Below are positions 27,431 through 35,928 of a stretch of DNA of 47,932 nt, one piece after another. The translations under genes and the position numbers were made by a program. Position 1 is the stretch's first letter, and each line of letters begins with the position of its first letter. Below the pieces are notes generated by a model. The model ran no database searches. It was given only the letters and a program-made list of their open reading frames with translations, and was not told the origin of the DNA. Location: positions 1 through 47,932 of the forward strand of contig MFSH01000015.1 of NCBI GenBank assembly GCA_001784875.1, in the 5' to 3' direction. Source of the stretch: Candidatus Moranbacteria bacterium RIFOXYB1_FULL_43_19. GTDB lineage: Bacteria > Patescibacteriota > Minisyncoccia > Moranbacterales > UBA11712.

Positions 27431-27500
27431 TTTCTCGAGTAGGCTACTCGCCGGCAAAGCCGGACGAGCTCACGCAATACTCTCGAAATTTATTTTTCCA
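27431..27500. other. Structured gap between rmlD and rmlA
   Basis: GAGTAG-G-CTACTC and CCGGC-AAA-GCCGG are two adjacent hairpins, enclosed by ATTTCTCGAG and CTCTCGAAAT, which are partly complementary. No gene is seen. Confidence 0.45.
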
Positions 27501-27546
27501 CTTGCTTATAATTTCGTATTTTATTAACTTAATAGTTTGTAAATTT

Positions 27547-28362
27547 ATGAAAAAAATGAAGGGCATTATTCTTTCCGGAGGAACGGCTACGAGGCTTTTT
27601 CCCTTGACCCACACAACCTCAAAGCAGCTGCTTCCCGTTTATGACAAGCAGATGATTTTTTATCCCCTGAACACATTGGTGAGAGCCGGGATCAAAGATA
27701 TTCTAATCATTGTTGCTCCGCGGGAAGCCGGACAGTACCTGAATCTTCTGGGGCCGATTTTTGACCGCCACGATGTCCGGCTCGAATTCAAAGTGCAAAG
27801 CGCGCCAAGGGGCCTTGCCGAGGCTTTTATCCTGGGCGAGAACTTTATCGATAACGACAATGTGACAATGATTCTCGGCGACAATATTTTTGAAGATGAC
27901 CTCTCAAGTTCAATCAAAAATTTTCGCTTCGGCGGCGAAGTGTTCGCCAAAGCTGTTCCGGATCCGGAGCGGTTCGGGATTGTTGAATTCGACGCCAAGG
28001 GGAAAGCTATTTCGATTGAGGAAAAACCAAAAAAGCCGAAGAGCAATTATTGCGTGACCGGCGCATATATATATGACAATCGGGTGGTCAAAATCGCCAA
28101 AAATCTCAAGCCGTCCGCGCGCGGCGAGATCGAAATAACTTCAGTCAACCAAAAATATCTCGAAATGGGGGAGCTCAAGGTGAATATTCTCAAAGGAGAC
28201 TGGCTCGACGCCGGAACTTTTGACGCTCTTCTCGAAGCGAGCCGGATTGTGAAAGAAAAAAATATATCCAAGAATTTTGACCCGAAAATTGAGAAAGCCA
28301 TAGCGGAGTTCAACGAAGAGATGAAGGATTTCTCCAAAAAGATGCTTATTAAAAGCAAATAA
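27547..28362 (+). CDS. rfbA: Glucose-1-phosphate thymidylyltransferase
   Basis: 271 aa from ATG 27547 (or 27556), with TATAAT at 27508 as probable promoter. Signature motifs: MKGIILSGGTATRLFPLTHTTSKQLLPVYDKQMIFYPL, PRGLAEAFILGENFI, MILGDNIFEDD, FGIVEFDAKGKAISIEEKP, and GDWLDAGTFDALLEAS. It makes dTDP-glucose, the first step of the rhamnose pathway. The common ATG/GTG variant RLxP loop is intact. Slightly shorter than E. coli RmlA (293) but complete. Confidence 0.96.
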   Translation: MKKMKGIILSGGTATRLFPLTHTTSKQLLPVYDKQMIFYPLNTLVRAGIKDILIIVAPREAGQYLNLLGPIFDRHDVRLEFKVQSAPRGLAEAFILGENFIDNDNVTMILGDNIFEDDLSSSIKNFRFGGEVFAKAVPDPERFGIVEFDAKGKAISIEEKPKKPKSNYCVTGAYIYDNRVVKIAKNLKPSARGEIEITSVNQKYLEMGELKVNILKGDWLDAGTFDALLEASRIVKEKNISKNFDPKIEKAIAEFNEEMKDFSKKMLIKSK

Positions 28363-28405
28363 GCTTTAATCAGGAGCTTAGCTCTTGGTTAAATTGAAAG
28401 CAGCT
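28363..28405. repeat. Hairpin after rmlA
   Basis: GCTTTAATC-AGGAGC-TTA-GCTCTT-GGTTAAA..GC is an imperfect stem that overlaps the rmlA stop codon. It lacks a T-tract. Confidence 0.45.
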
Positions 28406-28426
28406 AAACTATAAAAAATTTGGGAC

Positions 28427-29917
28427 ATGCCAAACAGGCCAAAAATTCATATTGATTCTTTCGAGGAATACCGAATTTCCGTTTTGAGGCGCATTGAATG
28501 GATGCTCAACCGCCATTTCAGGGACGTGAAAAGAATCACTATGCGGGATATCAAAAAAGCGCAGCTCGAACTGAACGCATATGAAAACTTCAAACACCTC
28601 GTACCTGCCAAAGAAAAGCAGATTCTTGTTCTTGATGATGACAAAATCGGGACTTCGAGAGCCGAAAAAGCGATTCTTGAAGGAAAATTTTTTTGGGAAC
28701 ACGCGGCGGCGGGAGAGGCGACGCGGCTGGGGCTGGGGACGAAATACCTTCTCAATCTGAACCAATTTTCGCCAGAGGATATTGCAGGCCATATCCGCAA
28801 CGAATCCCTGCAGGAGCTTGAAAAAGCGGGAGTGAAAGGCGCGAAACTCGCTAAAGAGAAAAAAAGGATAGCCGAAGAAATTTCCAAAACGAAAATTTTG
28901 GAAATGTCCGGAGGGGATCCGCGCAAACTTCTCAATGTTTCGCTTGGGAATCGGCATATGCTCCAGATGGCGTATGACGTTTGCCGCATCGCAAAGGAAA
29001 ATAAAAAAAATCCGGCGCGTATTTTGGCGAAACAGACCGCCCTTGTCATTCTAAACGAACAGACGGCAGAAGAAATTATTGAAGAATTCCGGCGATTCAA
29101 TTTTTTTGGCCTTGCTCCCCGAAAAGTTTTATTCATGGTCCAGCGCAGTTTCCACGGGATGTATATCAAACAAGGTTGCCTCTTTTACGACCAGACGACG
29201 GAAAAAAACAAACGCCTTCACAATCACGGGCAAATGGTGATGCAAAAAGGCCATGACAACGTCATTTTCCGGGTTGACCCGAAAAACATCGGCCGAAAGA
29301 CATATCTTCGAAGCGAAGAATTTGAAAAAATACTTGCCGAACATGATGATCTGCTGTCCTACAATGTCGAGGACTTGGGATATCTTACTTGCTCGGTGGA
29401 TCTTCCGAGTCTCGCGCTCGCGCTTGATCTTGGAAAAAAAGGATACAATATGGTGATGGAAATCGTCGCCCAAAATCCGCTGAAGCCCCAGAAAGGCGGT
29501 GCCTGTTTTTTCGACCGGAAACTCAAACGCCTCGTCATGGTGGAAACCAACCAGCTGAAAAAAATCAAAAACGAAGAGATCAAACACCTCAACAAAAATT
29601 TCAACCATTATCCGAACCCGGTCCAGGTCTGGCGGGCGATAAAGAAGCGGGGACTGCCAATTTCTTTTGAAGTGAAAGGAGGATTCAACCAAAGCGGGGA
29701 TCCGGAAGACTACATCTATGCCTGCCCGGTTCAGGGAGACGCCAATTTCAGGGCGAAAACCGCCTACATCATGCGAAAAAATCTCAAACCTATTTACAAC
29801 TGGAAATCTCCTGCCACGACGCCTCTCGCCGTGAAAGCCATGTTTGAACAAGAAGCGCAGGAGGGGTTCAGCGAATTTGTGCGGGACGTGAAAAAGGGAA
29901 AATTCAAAAATTATTAG
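28427..29917 (+). CDS. UDPGP-family nucleotidyltransferase (496 aa)
   Basis: The central GT-A-like motif EHAAAGEATRLGLGTKYLLNL (about 90-110) matches the GGxGTRLG...K loop of the UDP-glucose/UDP-GlcNAc pyrophosphorylase family, with AGEATRLG instead of GG-GTRLG. Other segments fit: FMVQRSFHGMYI, LHNHGQMVMQKGHDNVIF (nucleotide/sugar site), NVEDLGYLTCSVDLPSLALALDLG (metal ligand region) and KGGACFFDRKLKRLVMVETNQL. It would activate a sugar-1-phosphate with UTP; the sugar is unknown. It lies between rmlA and a glycosyltransferase, which fits envelope glycan synthesis. The N-terminal 90 residues are a helical extension. Confidence 0.75.
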   Translation: MPNRPKIHIDSFEEYRISVLRRIEWMLNRHFRDVKRITMRDIKKAQLELNAYENFKHLVPAKEKQILVLDDDKIGTSRAEKAILEGKFFWEHAAAGEATRLGLGTKYLLNLNQFSPEDIAGHIRNESLQELEKAGVKGAKLAKEKKRIAEEISKTKILEMSGGDPRKLLNVSLGNRHMLQMAYDVCRIAKENKKNPARILAKQTALVILNEQTAEEIIEEFRRFNFFGLAPRKVLFMVQRSFHGMYIKQGCLFYDQTTEKNKRLHNHGQMVMQKGHDNVIFRVDPKNIGRKTYLRSEEFEKILAEHDDLLSYNVEDLGYLTCSVDLPSLALALDLGKKGYNMVMEIVAQNPLKPQKGGACFFDRKLKRLVMVETNQLKKIKNEEIKHLNKNFNHYPNPVQVWRAIKKRGLPISFEVKGGFNQSGDPEDYIYACPVQGDANFRAKTAYIMRKNLKPIYNWKSPATTPLAVKAMFEQEAQEGFSEFVRDVKKGKFKNY

Positions 29918-29920
29918 CTT

Positions 29921-29939
29921 GTAGACTTCCGACGTCTAC
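29921..29939. repeat. Short hairpin after the nucleotidyltransferase gene
   Basis: GTAGAC-TTCCGAC-GTCTAC, 6-bp perfect stem, 3 bases after the stop. Confidence 0.5.
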
Positions 29940-29962
29940 GGGAACGTTTACAAGGCAATAAA

Positions 29963-29989
29963 TAAAAAAAGGCCCTGCAGAGCAGAGCC
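29963..29989 (-). terminator. Intrinsic terminator of the broken small gene
   Basis: On the minus strand GGCTCTGC-TCT-GCAGGGCC followed by T7. Confidence 0.8.
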
Positions 29990-30029
29990 GGTGGGCGATA
30001 GCGCTACCGCGCAAATACTGGGGTGACAC

Positions 30030-30197
30030 CTAGAGCTTCGCCACATCGGTCAAATTATTTGTTGCTTTGAAGACCGCAGCCTTAGCTTCTAGTCCGGGCT
30101 TTTACCCTCTCGTCCCTTTGTTGATTACCTCAAGAGCTTGTTTCCTTTCTCCCCCCTCAGAGAAAGCTGTCTTGGATAAAAGAGACTTTCGCGCCAT
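30030..30197 (-). pseudogene. Small gene (about 55 codons) with an in-frame TAA, or a recoded/RNA gene
   Basis: From ATG 30197 the frame reads MARKSLLSKTAFSEGGERKQALEVINKGTRG, then TAA (30102-30104), then in the same frame KPGLEAKAAVFKATNNLTDVAKL to a TAG at 30030. Both halves look like one continuous basic helical protein. The unit has a strong promoter (TTGACA-16-TATACT) and an intrinsic terminator. A single nonsense change is the simplest reading; a 31-aa protein with a long 3' UTR or a structured RNA of about 235 nt cannot be excluded. Confidence 0.45.
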
Positions 30198-30209
30198 CAC
30201 TTAATAAAA

Positions 30210-30237
30210 AGTATATAACAATGAAAATAGCTGTCAA
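30210..30237 (-). promoter_or_regulatory. Promoter of the broken small gene
   Basis: On the minus strand TTGACA (30237-30232), 16-bp spacer, TATACT (30215-30210). The -35 lies inside the start of the glycosyltransferase gene on the other strand. The ATG at 30197 is only 12 bases from the -10, so the leader would be about 6 bases. Confidence 0.7.
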
Positions 30238-31333
30238 TGTTGCCGATTTGGACCACCAGCGGATCGACGGCACGCGGATATATATCCAGAATATGCTGAA
30301 AAATTTTGGTTCCGTCGGTCGCGACCGACAGGATCAATTTTTGATTTATCATAAATCGGAATTCAATCCCGAGCTGGCATTCCCGATATTTGAAAATTAT
30401 AAAATTAAAAAATTGCCCTTTCCCTTTTGGTGGACGCAGACGCGTTTCGCCTGGGAAATATTTCGCGAAAAACCGGATGTGCTCTGGATGCCGATGCACT
30501 CGTTGCCGTATCTTCGCTCAAAGAAAACAAAAACTGTTGTAACGATCCATGACCTCGCTTTCAAATTTTATCCCGGACATTTTCCAAAAAAAGATCTGCG
30601 CCGGCTGAACTGGTTCACGGACTACGCCGTCCGGCACGCCGACAAGCTGATTGCCGTTTCAAATTCAACAAAAAATGATTTGTTGAAAGTTTATCCCGGT
30701 CTTCGCGAAGAAAAAATAAAAGTCATTTATCACGGCTACGACAAAGATTTATTCAACGAAAATATCTCCAAAGAAGAAATAAACAAAATCAGATTGCGTT
30801 ATGGGTTACGTGTTTCGCGTTACGTGATATACGTCGGCGCCATCCAGCCCCGGAAAAATATTGAAACATTGGTTGGCGCCTACAAAATGGTGAAAGAAAA
30901 TTTTCCCGATCTGAAGCTGATAATCGCAGGCGACCTCGGCTGGCACTACGAGCCGATTCTCGAGAAAATGAAAGCCACTGACGGCGTAATATACTTGGGG
31001 AAGTTTAAGACGAGAAACCTTCCGGCTCTTTTTTGGGGAGCGGAAGCATTCGTTTTGCCTTCACTCTATGAGGGATTCGGTCTTCCGGCGCTCGAAGCCA
31101 TGGCCTGCGGAACACCCGTTATTGCGGCGGATAACTCAAGTTTGGGCGAAATCTTGGGCAGAGCTGGGCTTTCATACAAGCCAAATAATGCCAAAGAGCT
31201 CACCAAATCCTTGCGGGAAGTTTTGGGGGAAGGCACACTCAAAAATCAGCTGAAGGAGAAGGGACTCAAAAGAGCAAAGGATTTTTCCTGGGAAAAATGC
31301 ACCCGCGAAACGCTCGATTGGCTAAAATCGTAG
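30221..31333 (+). CDS. Glycosyltransferase family 4 (GT-B fold)
   Basis: 370 aa. N-terminal domain MKIAVNVADLDHQRIDGTRIYIQNML (donor/acceptor loop), VVTIHDLAFKFYP, RHADKLIAVSNSTKNDLLKVYPGL; C-terminal domain VIYVGAIQPRKNIETLVGAY, KLIIAGDLGWHY, GVIYLGKF and the nucleotide-sugar motif LPSLYEGFGLPALEAMACGTPVIAADNSSLGEILG with the E-x7-E pair. It likely transfers a sugar (possibly rhamnose from dTDP-rhamnose) to a glycan or lipid carrier. A 23-bp palindrome at 30311-30333 is inserted in frame, coding SVGRDRQD in a surface loop. Confidence 0.93.
   Translation: MKIAVNVADLDHQRIDGTRIYIQNMLKNFGSVGRDRQDQFLIYHKSEFNPELAFPIFENYKIKKLPFPFWWTQTRFAWEIFREKPDVLWMPMHSLPYLRSKKTKTVVTIHDLAFKFYPGHFPKKDLRRLNWFTDYAVRHADKLIAVSNSTKNDLLKVYPGLREEKIKVIYHGYDKDLFNENISKEEINKIRLRYGLRVSRYVIYVGAIQPRKNIETLVGAYKMVKENFPDLKLIIAGDLGWHYEPILEKMKATDGVIYLGKFKTRNLPALFWGAEAFVLPSLYEGFGLPALEAMACGTPVIAADNSSLGEILGRAGLSYKPNNAKELTKSLREVLGEGTLKNQLKEKGLKRAKDFSWEKCTRETLDWLKS
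30311..30333. repeat. Palindrome copy D, inserted in frame in a gene
   Basis: TCCGTCGGTCG / CGACCGACAGGA, core TCGCGA with GTC..GAC flanks, as in copies A-C at the tRNA-Trp locus. Here it is translated. Confidence 0.7.
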
Positions 31334-31356
31334 GAACCGGATCCCTGCGCAGGGTT

Positions 31357-31413
31357 ATGGACGAAAGCGACGAAAAAATAATCAAAGAATATTTGAGCGG
31401 AAAAAACACTTAA
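31357..31413 (+). pseudogene. 18-codon frame resembling a sigma-factor N-terminus
   Basis: ATG 31357 encodes MDESDEKIIKEYLSGKNT and then stops. This is similar to the first residues of ECF sigma factors (D-E-x-I-I-x-x-Y-L-x-G). It may be a truncated remnant or chance. A palindrome CCCTGCGCAGGG precedes it. Confidence 0.25.
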
Positions 31414-31435
31414 AATATCCAAATAAATCAGTAAA

Positions 31436-31464
31436 TTGCACAAATTTCGGAAAAAAGGTATAAT
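31436..31464 (+). promoter_or_regulatory. Promoter of the double-psi-barrel/amidase genes
   Basis: TTGCAC (31436-31441), 17-bp spacer, TATAAT (31459-31464). Confidence 0.65.
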
Positions 31465-31511
31465 GGGTTTAAGCTTTATTTGTAACTTTTAAAATACCAA
31501 TAAACCGGGAA

Positions 31512-32516
31512 ATGCTTTTTAGTTTGCTATTTTCAAACAAGAACAAAATAAGAGACCTAAAAAAAATATTTTTAGCAGCAATTATTCTTTTTTTGATGGC
31601 TGTGCCAAACGGTTCTTTGGCGAAAACAAAGTGGCAGTCTCTTCTCGAAAGAAACAGCGTACCGGAAAATTATTGGCAGAGATATCTTCCTAAGGTGAGC
31701 AGGAGCGAATATCGGAAAGCGGTGAAAAATTATCAAAGCAGCCAGGTAGAGGAAGGTAGCAGCTCAAGCTCAAGCTCAAGCAGTGATGTTGACACTATTG
31801 AAGGCAAATACCCGCTTCCTTCCACTTCCGGAAAAATTGCCCGCGAGCAGCATCTTTGGCTCAAAAACAAACAGTCAGCTTCAAGCCATTATTCGATGGC
31901 TGACACTCCTTCTTCCTGCCGGAATGGAATGGCGGGAGGTTATGGCGCCTTTGGCCCGCTCGGGAAAAGCGATAAGAGCGCCGAAAAATACTACCTGACT
32001 ATGCGTTGGGGATACGTTGACTGGGTGGAGCCGGAGTCAGAACTCAATGCTGATTTGAGCAAAGACGCCAATTCGCTCACTCTTGATGACGCAAGTGATT
32101 TTGGCAAATCCGGATATTTGAAAATCGGAAGCGAGTATATCCGCTATTCTTCGAAAAGCAAAAACAAACTGAAAGGTCTCAAGCGCGGATACAAAAGTTC
32201 GCCTTCTTCGCATGGCAAAAACGAACGCGTGAGGCAAATGTACCGCTACAAGGGCGGGCAATGGGAACGGCTGACAAGGACAACAAATGCCAACACGACC
32301 AAAAAGAAGTGGTACAAAAAGAAAAAAGTGCTTGTGACGAACGAGAGAAACGGCAAGAAAGTGGTAGTGGCAATTTTGGAGTCCGGACCGGCAATTTGGA
32401 CAAACCGTGTCGGCGGCCTCTCGCCGGAGGCCTTTGAGGCGATTGACGCGAAAAACAATGAAAATTGCACGTTTGAATATGTTTCAGACAGTACAAACTT
32501 GGGCAAAGTAGACTGA
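31512..32516 (+). CDS. Exported protein with a double-psi beta-barrel-like C-terminus
   Basis: 334 aa. Signal peptide (KKIFLAAIILFLMAVPNGSLA) after an unusually long n-region, then SERs with a run of nine serines (EEGSSSSSSSSSDV, about 78-92). The C-terminal segment VLVTNERNGKKVVVAILESGPAIWTNRVGGLSPEAFEAI strongly resembles the RlpA/expansin-like double-psi barrel with its conserved DxGP-like site (here ESGP) and LSPxAFxAI helix. A middle part (SLTLDDASDFGKSGYLKIGSEYIRYSSKSKNKLKGLKRGY) looks like a phage-tail-like receptor or sugar-binding loop. It could act on peptidoglycan glycan chains. Only 22 bases separate it from the amidase gene. Confidence 0.72.
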   Translation: MLFSLLFSNKNKIRDLKKIFLAAIILFLMAVPNGSLAKTKWQSLLERNSVPENYWQRYLPKVSRSEYRKAVKNYQSSQVEEGSSSSSSSSSDVDTIEGKYPLPSTSGKIAREQHLWLKNKQSASSHYSMADTPSSCRNGMAGGYGAFGPLGKSDKSAEKYYLTMRWGYVDWVEPESELNADLSKDANSLTLDDASDFGKSGYLKIGSEYIRYSSKSKNKLKGLKRGYKSSPSSHGKNERVRQMYRYKGGQWERLTRTTNANTTKKKWYKKKKVLVTNERNGKKVVVAILESGPAIWTNRVGGLSPEAFEAIDAKNNENCTFEYVSDSTNLGKVD

Positions 32517-32538
32517 GAATAATCAACTTCTAGGCAGT

Positions 32539-34116
32539 ATGCAAAGAAAAAAGAAAAAACAAAATTTTATATTCTCTGCTCTTATTGTTTTTTTGGTATT
32601 TTCTTTTGGCTGTTCTTTTTCTGGGGCGGATATGTCTCGAGCCGAGGCTGCTTTTGTGAAGAAAAAACAAGCCGAGACCGAAGTTCCGAAAATATATCCC
32701 CGCTCCAGCTGGTCAAACGCGAAATACGACAAGAGATCGAAAAAAGTCTGGCCGGCAAAATATGAAGATCCAAAAATCATCATTGTCCACCATACAGCCA
32801 CGAATTATAAAAACTCAACCTCAAAGCAGATAAAAAAAATATACAAATACCATTCCTATACGCGCAAGTGGGGCGACATTGGCTACAACTATATCATTGG
32901 GAAAGACGGGTCAATTTTTGAAGGGCGCTACGGAGGAAACGGGGTGGTTGGCGGACATTCCTATTTCAATGGTACAAATTATAACGAAGGCTCAATAGGA
33001 ATTGCGATTTTGGGAAACTATGAAAATGAAAATTTGTCTTCAGCAGCCCAGAGTTCTCTCGAAAAGTTAATCGGCTGGCTGGCTGCGAACAACGGTATCT
33101 CTATCAAGTCGAGTATCAAATTCCATAGCAAGTCGCTTGATAACGCTGTCGTCGGGCATCGGAATGTGGCTGGCACGGCCTGCCCCGGAAAAAACATATA
33201 CAACTTGATGTCCGAAATTCGGATCAGCGCCGAAAACTTGGCTGGCGTTTTCGGAAGCTATGCTTATCAAATTCCAGGCGACGGCGAGGTTTATGAAATG
33301 ACCGGCGGAAAAAGGTACTCCGCAAGCGCCAAAAGCCCCATTGTCAAAATTTCCGAAAAGCAGCTCCAGCTTTTCTCATTGGGCGGAGCGGCGGCGGTCA
33401 GCCGGGAATACTCTTATCCTTCAGGAACCCTTTTTCTTTCAGCGGGGCGAAGAGCTTTGCTCGAGAACGGCGCATTGCGGCTTATCAGCGGGAATGCGCT
33501 CCTGAATTCGAGCTATAATCCGTCAAGCTTTGTTGAGATCGCGGATGAAAAATGGACGGGTTATGCAACAGGGACGGCGGCTGGATTCCGGAGCGGCGCT
33601 TTCGTCAAAGATTCAGGCGGGAACTATTTTATCATTTCCGGAAATCAAAAAAGAAAAATTGTTCTTTCCAGTGAAGAACTGAAATTGATTGAACTCGGAT
33701 CGGCCCATGAAATTTCGCCATCGGAAAGCGCGCTTTACGCGGAAGGCGAAAACATTGCCAGCGCAGCGGCTTTCTCGGAAGGAACTCTCATGACGAAAAA
33801 CAATAAAAATTATTATTACATTACAGCTGACGGGAAAAAGAAGATAGTCACAAAAAATGTTTTCCGGGCCACATTTTCGCAAGAGATGGCCGTGAAAGTT
33901 TCCATAAAACTTCTCAAAAAATATAAAACAGGCAAAAAATTGTCTTTCCAAAACGGAGCAGCGGTAAAATATGGAAAAAAATATTATTTCATTGAAAATG
34001 GAAAACGGCGCCAGTTCGCGTCGAAAAATATAGCCGCTTCGATGGGGTACCAAAACTTCCAAAAAGCCAAAAAATCAGAAATGTCTGGAATTGGAAACGG
34101 AGAAAAAATTGAATAG
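32539..34116 (+). CDS. N-acetylmuramoyl-L-alanine amidase (Amidase_2/PGRP type)
   Basis: 525 aa. Signal peptide or lipoprotein-like N-terminus (LIVFLVFSFGCSFSG), then the zinc amidase domain: IIIVHHTAT (first zinc His), GDIGYNYIIGKDGSIFEGRYGGNGVVGGHS, and the second site VVGHRNVAGTACPGKNIY with the zinc His and Cys. The C-terminal half (about 270-525) contains repeats of a short beta unit built around GNYFIISGNQKRKI, KNYYYITADGKKKIV and KYYFIENGKRRQF, a motif common in CPR surface proteins. It would cut the stem peptide from peptidoglycan in the extracytoplasmic space. Confidence 0.92.
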   Translation: MQRKKKKQNFIFSALIVFLVFSFGCSFSGADMSRAEAAFVKKKQAETEVPKIYPRSSWSNAKYDKRSKKVWPAKYEDPKIIIVHHTATNYKNSTSKQIKKIYKYHSYTRKWGDIGYNYIIGKDGSIFEGRYGGNGVVGGHSYFNGTNYNEGSIGIAILGNYENENLSSAAQSSLEKLIGWLAANNGISIKSSIKFHSKSLDNAVVGHRNVAGTACPGKNIYNLMSEIRISAENLAGVFGSYAYQIPGDGEVYEMTGGKRYSASAKSPIVKISEKQLQLFSLGGAAAVSREYSYPSGTLFLSAGRRALLENGALRLISGNALLNSSYNPSSFVEIADEKWTGYATGTAAGFRSGAFVKDSGGNYFIISGNQKRKIVLSSEELKLIELGSAHEISPSESALYAEGENIASAAAFSEGTLMTKNNKNYYYITADGKKKIVTKNVFRATFSQEMAVKVSIKLLKKYKTGKKLSFQNGAAVKYGKKYYFIENGKRRQFASKNIAASMGYQNFQKAKKSEMSGIGNGEKIE

Positions 34117-34131
34117 TCTGGCAAAAAACAG

Positions 34132-34168
34132 AGCCCCATGACCTGCAACCGCCAGAAGGGCTTTTTTA
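34132..34168 (+). terminator. Intrinsic terminator
   Basis: AGCCC...GGGCT with a loop of about 20 bases followed by TTTTTTA. Confidence 0.6.
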
Positions 34169-34307
34169 TTCGAAAAATAGGGTAATTTGGATTAGGATGA
34201 AAACAGGGAAATGCTAAAACGAAATTATAAAAATTTTGAACAGAAGCCAAAGAAAGAATGAGTCCAGCAGGGTCTTTTCAAAGTTAAATTGTGTAAAAAG
34301 AAGAATT

Positions 34308-35060
34308 ATGCAAAATGATGAAATAAAAAAAATCGTGCGCGAGAGTTATTCAGAAATTGCCAAATCTTCCGGATGCGGTTGCTGCGGAGCTGGTATCGGA
34401 CCGGAAAAGACACATGAAAAAATTGCCGAAGAGATCGGATATTCAAAAGAGGAAATCGCAAAATTTTCCGAAGCCAATCTGGGTCTTGGCTGTGGCAATC
34501 CGACAGCCATGGCTGAAATCAAGGAGGGCGACGCGGTTCTGGATCTCGGATCGGGAGCGGGCTTTGACTGTTTTTTGGCTGTTTCCCGCACGGGTGCGAA
34601 CGGAAAAGTGGTCGGGGTCGACATGACGGCTGAAATGGTGGAGAAAGCGCGGGAAAACGCCGAAAAATACGGATATAAAAATATTGAGTTCAAATTGGGG
34701 GATATTGAAGATCTTCCTGTGGCGGAAAATTCTTTTGATGTTGTGATAAGCAACTGTGTTATCAATCTGGCGCCGGACAAAGAAAAAGTTTTCCGGGAAG
34801 CATATCGCGCATTAAAGCCCGGAGGGAAAATGTTTGTGTCGGACATTGTGCTTCTTGAGCAATTGCCTGATGAGCTGAAAAAAAACAAGGCTCTTCTTTC
34901 CGGATGTGTGGCGGGAGCGCTATTGAAAGATGATTATATCAAAAAAATAAGAAAAACAGGTTTTGAAGTCGAGATTCTGTCAGAAGACAAAAGCATCAGC
35001 AAAAAACAGTATCAAGGCATGCCGCTTGAGAGCCTCAAGCTGAAAGCTATCAAGAGGTAG
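34308..35060 (+). CDS. arsM: Arsenite methyltransferase-like SAM enzyme
   Basis: 250 aa from ATG 34308. N-terminal GCGCCGAGIG (Cys cluster), LGLGCGNPTAMAEIKEGDAVLDLGSGAGFDCFLA (Cys before SAM motif I), ISNCVINLAPDKEKVFREAYRALKPGGKMFVSDIV, and a later Cys (LLSGCVAGAL). This series of cysteines (about 22-25, 61, 146, 196) is diagnostic for ArsM, which methylates As(III) with S-adenosylmethionine and thiols. No arsR or arsenic transporter gene lies in the window. Recruitment to another substrate cannot be excluded. Confidence 0.88.
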   Translation: MQNDEIKKIVRESYSEIAKSSGCGCCGAGIGPEKTHEKIAEEIGYSKEEIAKFSEANLGLGCGNPTAMAEIKEGDAVLDLGSGAGFDCFLAVSRTGANGKVVGVDMTAEMVEKARENAEKYGYKNIEFKLGDIEDLPVAENSFDVVISNCVINLAPDKEKVFREAYRALKPGGKMFVSDIVLLEQLPDELKKNKALLSGCVAGALLKDDYIKKIRKTGFEVEILSEDKSISKKQYQGMPLESLKLKAIKR

Positions 35061-35128
35061 GGGAAAAATGGAAAAAGCGCCGGAAATAAATTTAGCCTTT
35101 TTGGTTTTTTAATAAATAAGCCAGAGCT

Positions 35129-35851
35129 ATGAAAAAAACAAATCTAGCGATAATCATTTTATCGGCGGCGTTAATTTTGCTGCTTATCACTTTGGGAGCA
35201 GTCCTTTTTTTGCGCGGGGATGAAGACACGTGGCTTTGCGCGGGAGGAAAATGGGTGAAACACGGAAACCCATCCGGACAAATGCCAGGTGAACCTTGCG
35301 GCGCGGAAAAAAGCGAGAGCGCCAGCCAGACCGAAGCTCTCCCGGCCGAAAACAGCGAGCCGGGACTGATCGGGGGCCAAAAAGACGAACAAGGATGCCT
35401 AATCGGCGCCGGATACAGCTGGTGCGAGGCAAAACAAAAATGCCTGCGCGTCTGGGAGGAAGCTTGCCCAGCGAGCGCCCAGGAAAAAAAAGGAACTATT
35501 GAGGGGTCGCTTAGCTATCCGAGCGAATTTATCCCTGAAATGAAAATTTGTGCGGAGGATACCAAGACAAAAAAAATTGTTTGCACGACGGAGCAGATAA
35601 AAAACAACAAATATACATACGGAGCGGGCTACCAAATCGAAGTGCCGGCCGGGACATATCAGGTTTACGCGACTCTTTTGGACGCTCAAGGTCTCGGAGC
35701 CGGTTCTTTCGAGGGTTACCGGGCTTACTATTCTGAATTTGTCACTTGCGGTCTTTCCAATGGCTGTCCGTCCCATGAGCCTGTCGATGTGACAGTAAAG
35801 GCTGGCCAGACTGCTTCCAAAACAGACCCGATGGACTGGTATAACAATTGA
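35129..35851 (+). CDS. Membrane-anchored Cys-rich protein (240 aa)
   Basis: N-terminal signal anchor (LAIIILSAALILLLITLGAVLFL), then the motif DTWLCAGGKWVKHGNPSGQMPGEPC, seen in many CPR exported proteins, and EQGCLIGAGYSWCEAKQKCLRVWEEAC with four Cys likely paired in disulfides. The C-terminal half is a beta domain (TIEGSLSYPSEFIPEMKICAED, YQIEVPAGTYQVYATL, VDVTVKAGQTASKTD) resembling a carboxypeptidase-regulatory-like or prealbumin-like fold. No enzyme motif. Function unknown. Confidence 0.75.
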   Translation: MKKTNLAIIILSAALILLLITLGAVLFLRGDEDTWLCAGGKWVKHGNPSGQMPGEPCGAEKSESASQTEALPAENSEPGLIGGQKDEQGCLIGAGYSWCEAKQKCLRVWEEACPASAQEKKGTIEGSLSYPSEFIPEMKICAEDTKTKKIVCTTEQIKNNKYTYGAGYQIEVPAGTYQVYATLLDAQGLGAGSFEGYRAYYSEFVTCGLSNGCPSHEPVDVTVKAGQTASKTDPMDWYNN

Positions 35852-35928
35852 AATATTGCGAAAAATAAAAAAACAGCCTTCCCAGGGGCGCTTGCAGCCG
35901 AAGTATAATCTTTCGGAAACTCCTTTTT

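Noticed and set aside
29963-30197. 6S or SRP RNA between the nucleotidyltransferase and glycosyltransferase genes
   Set aside because: The promoter and terminator fit an RNA gene, but the SRP core (GGAAGG...AGCAGCC) and 6S long closing stem with central bubble are not visible, and the sequence reads as protein in one frame.
34308-35060. An arsenic resistance operon
   Set aside because: Only the ArsM-like gene is present; no arsR, arsB or arsC homologue is seen nearby.
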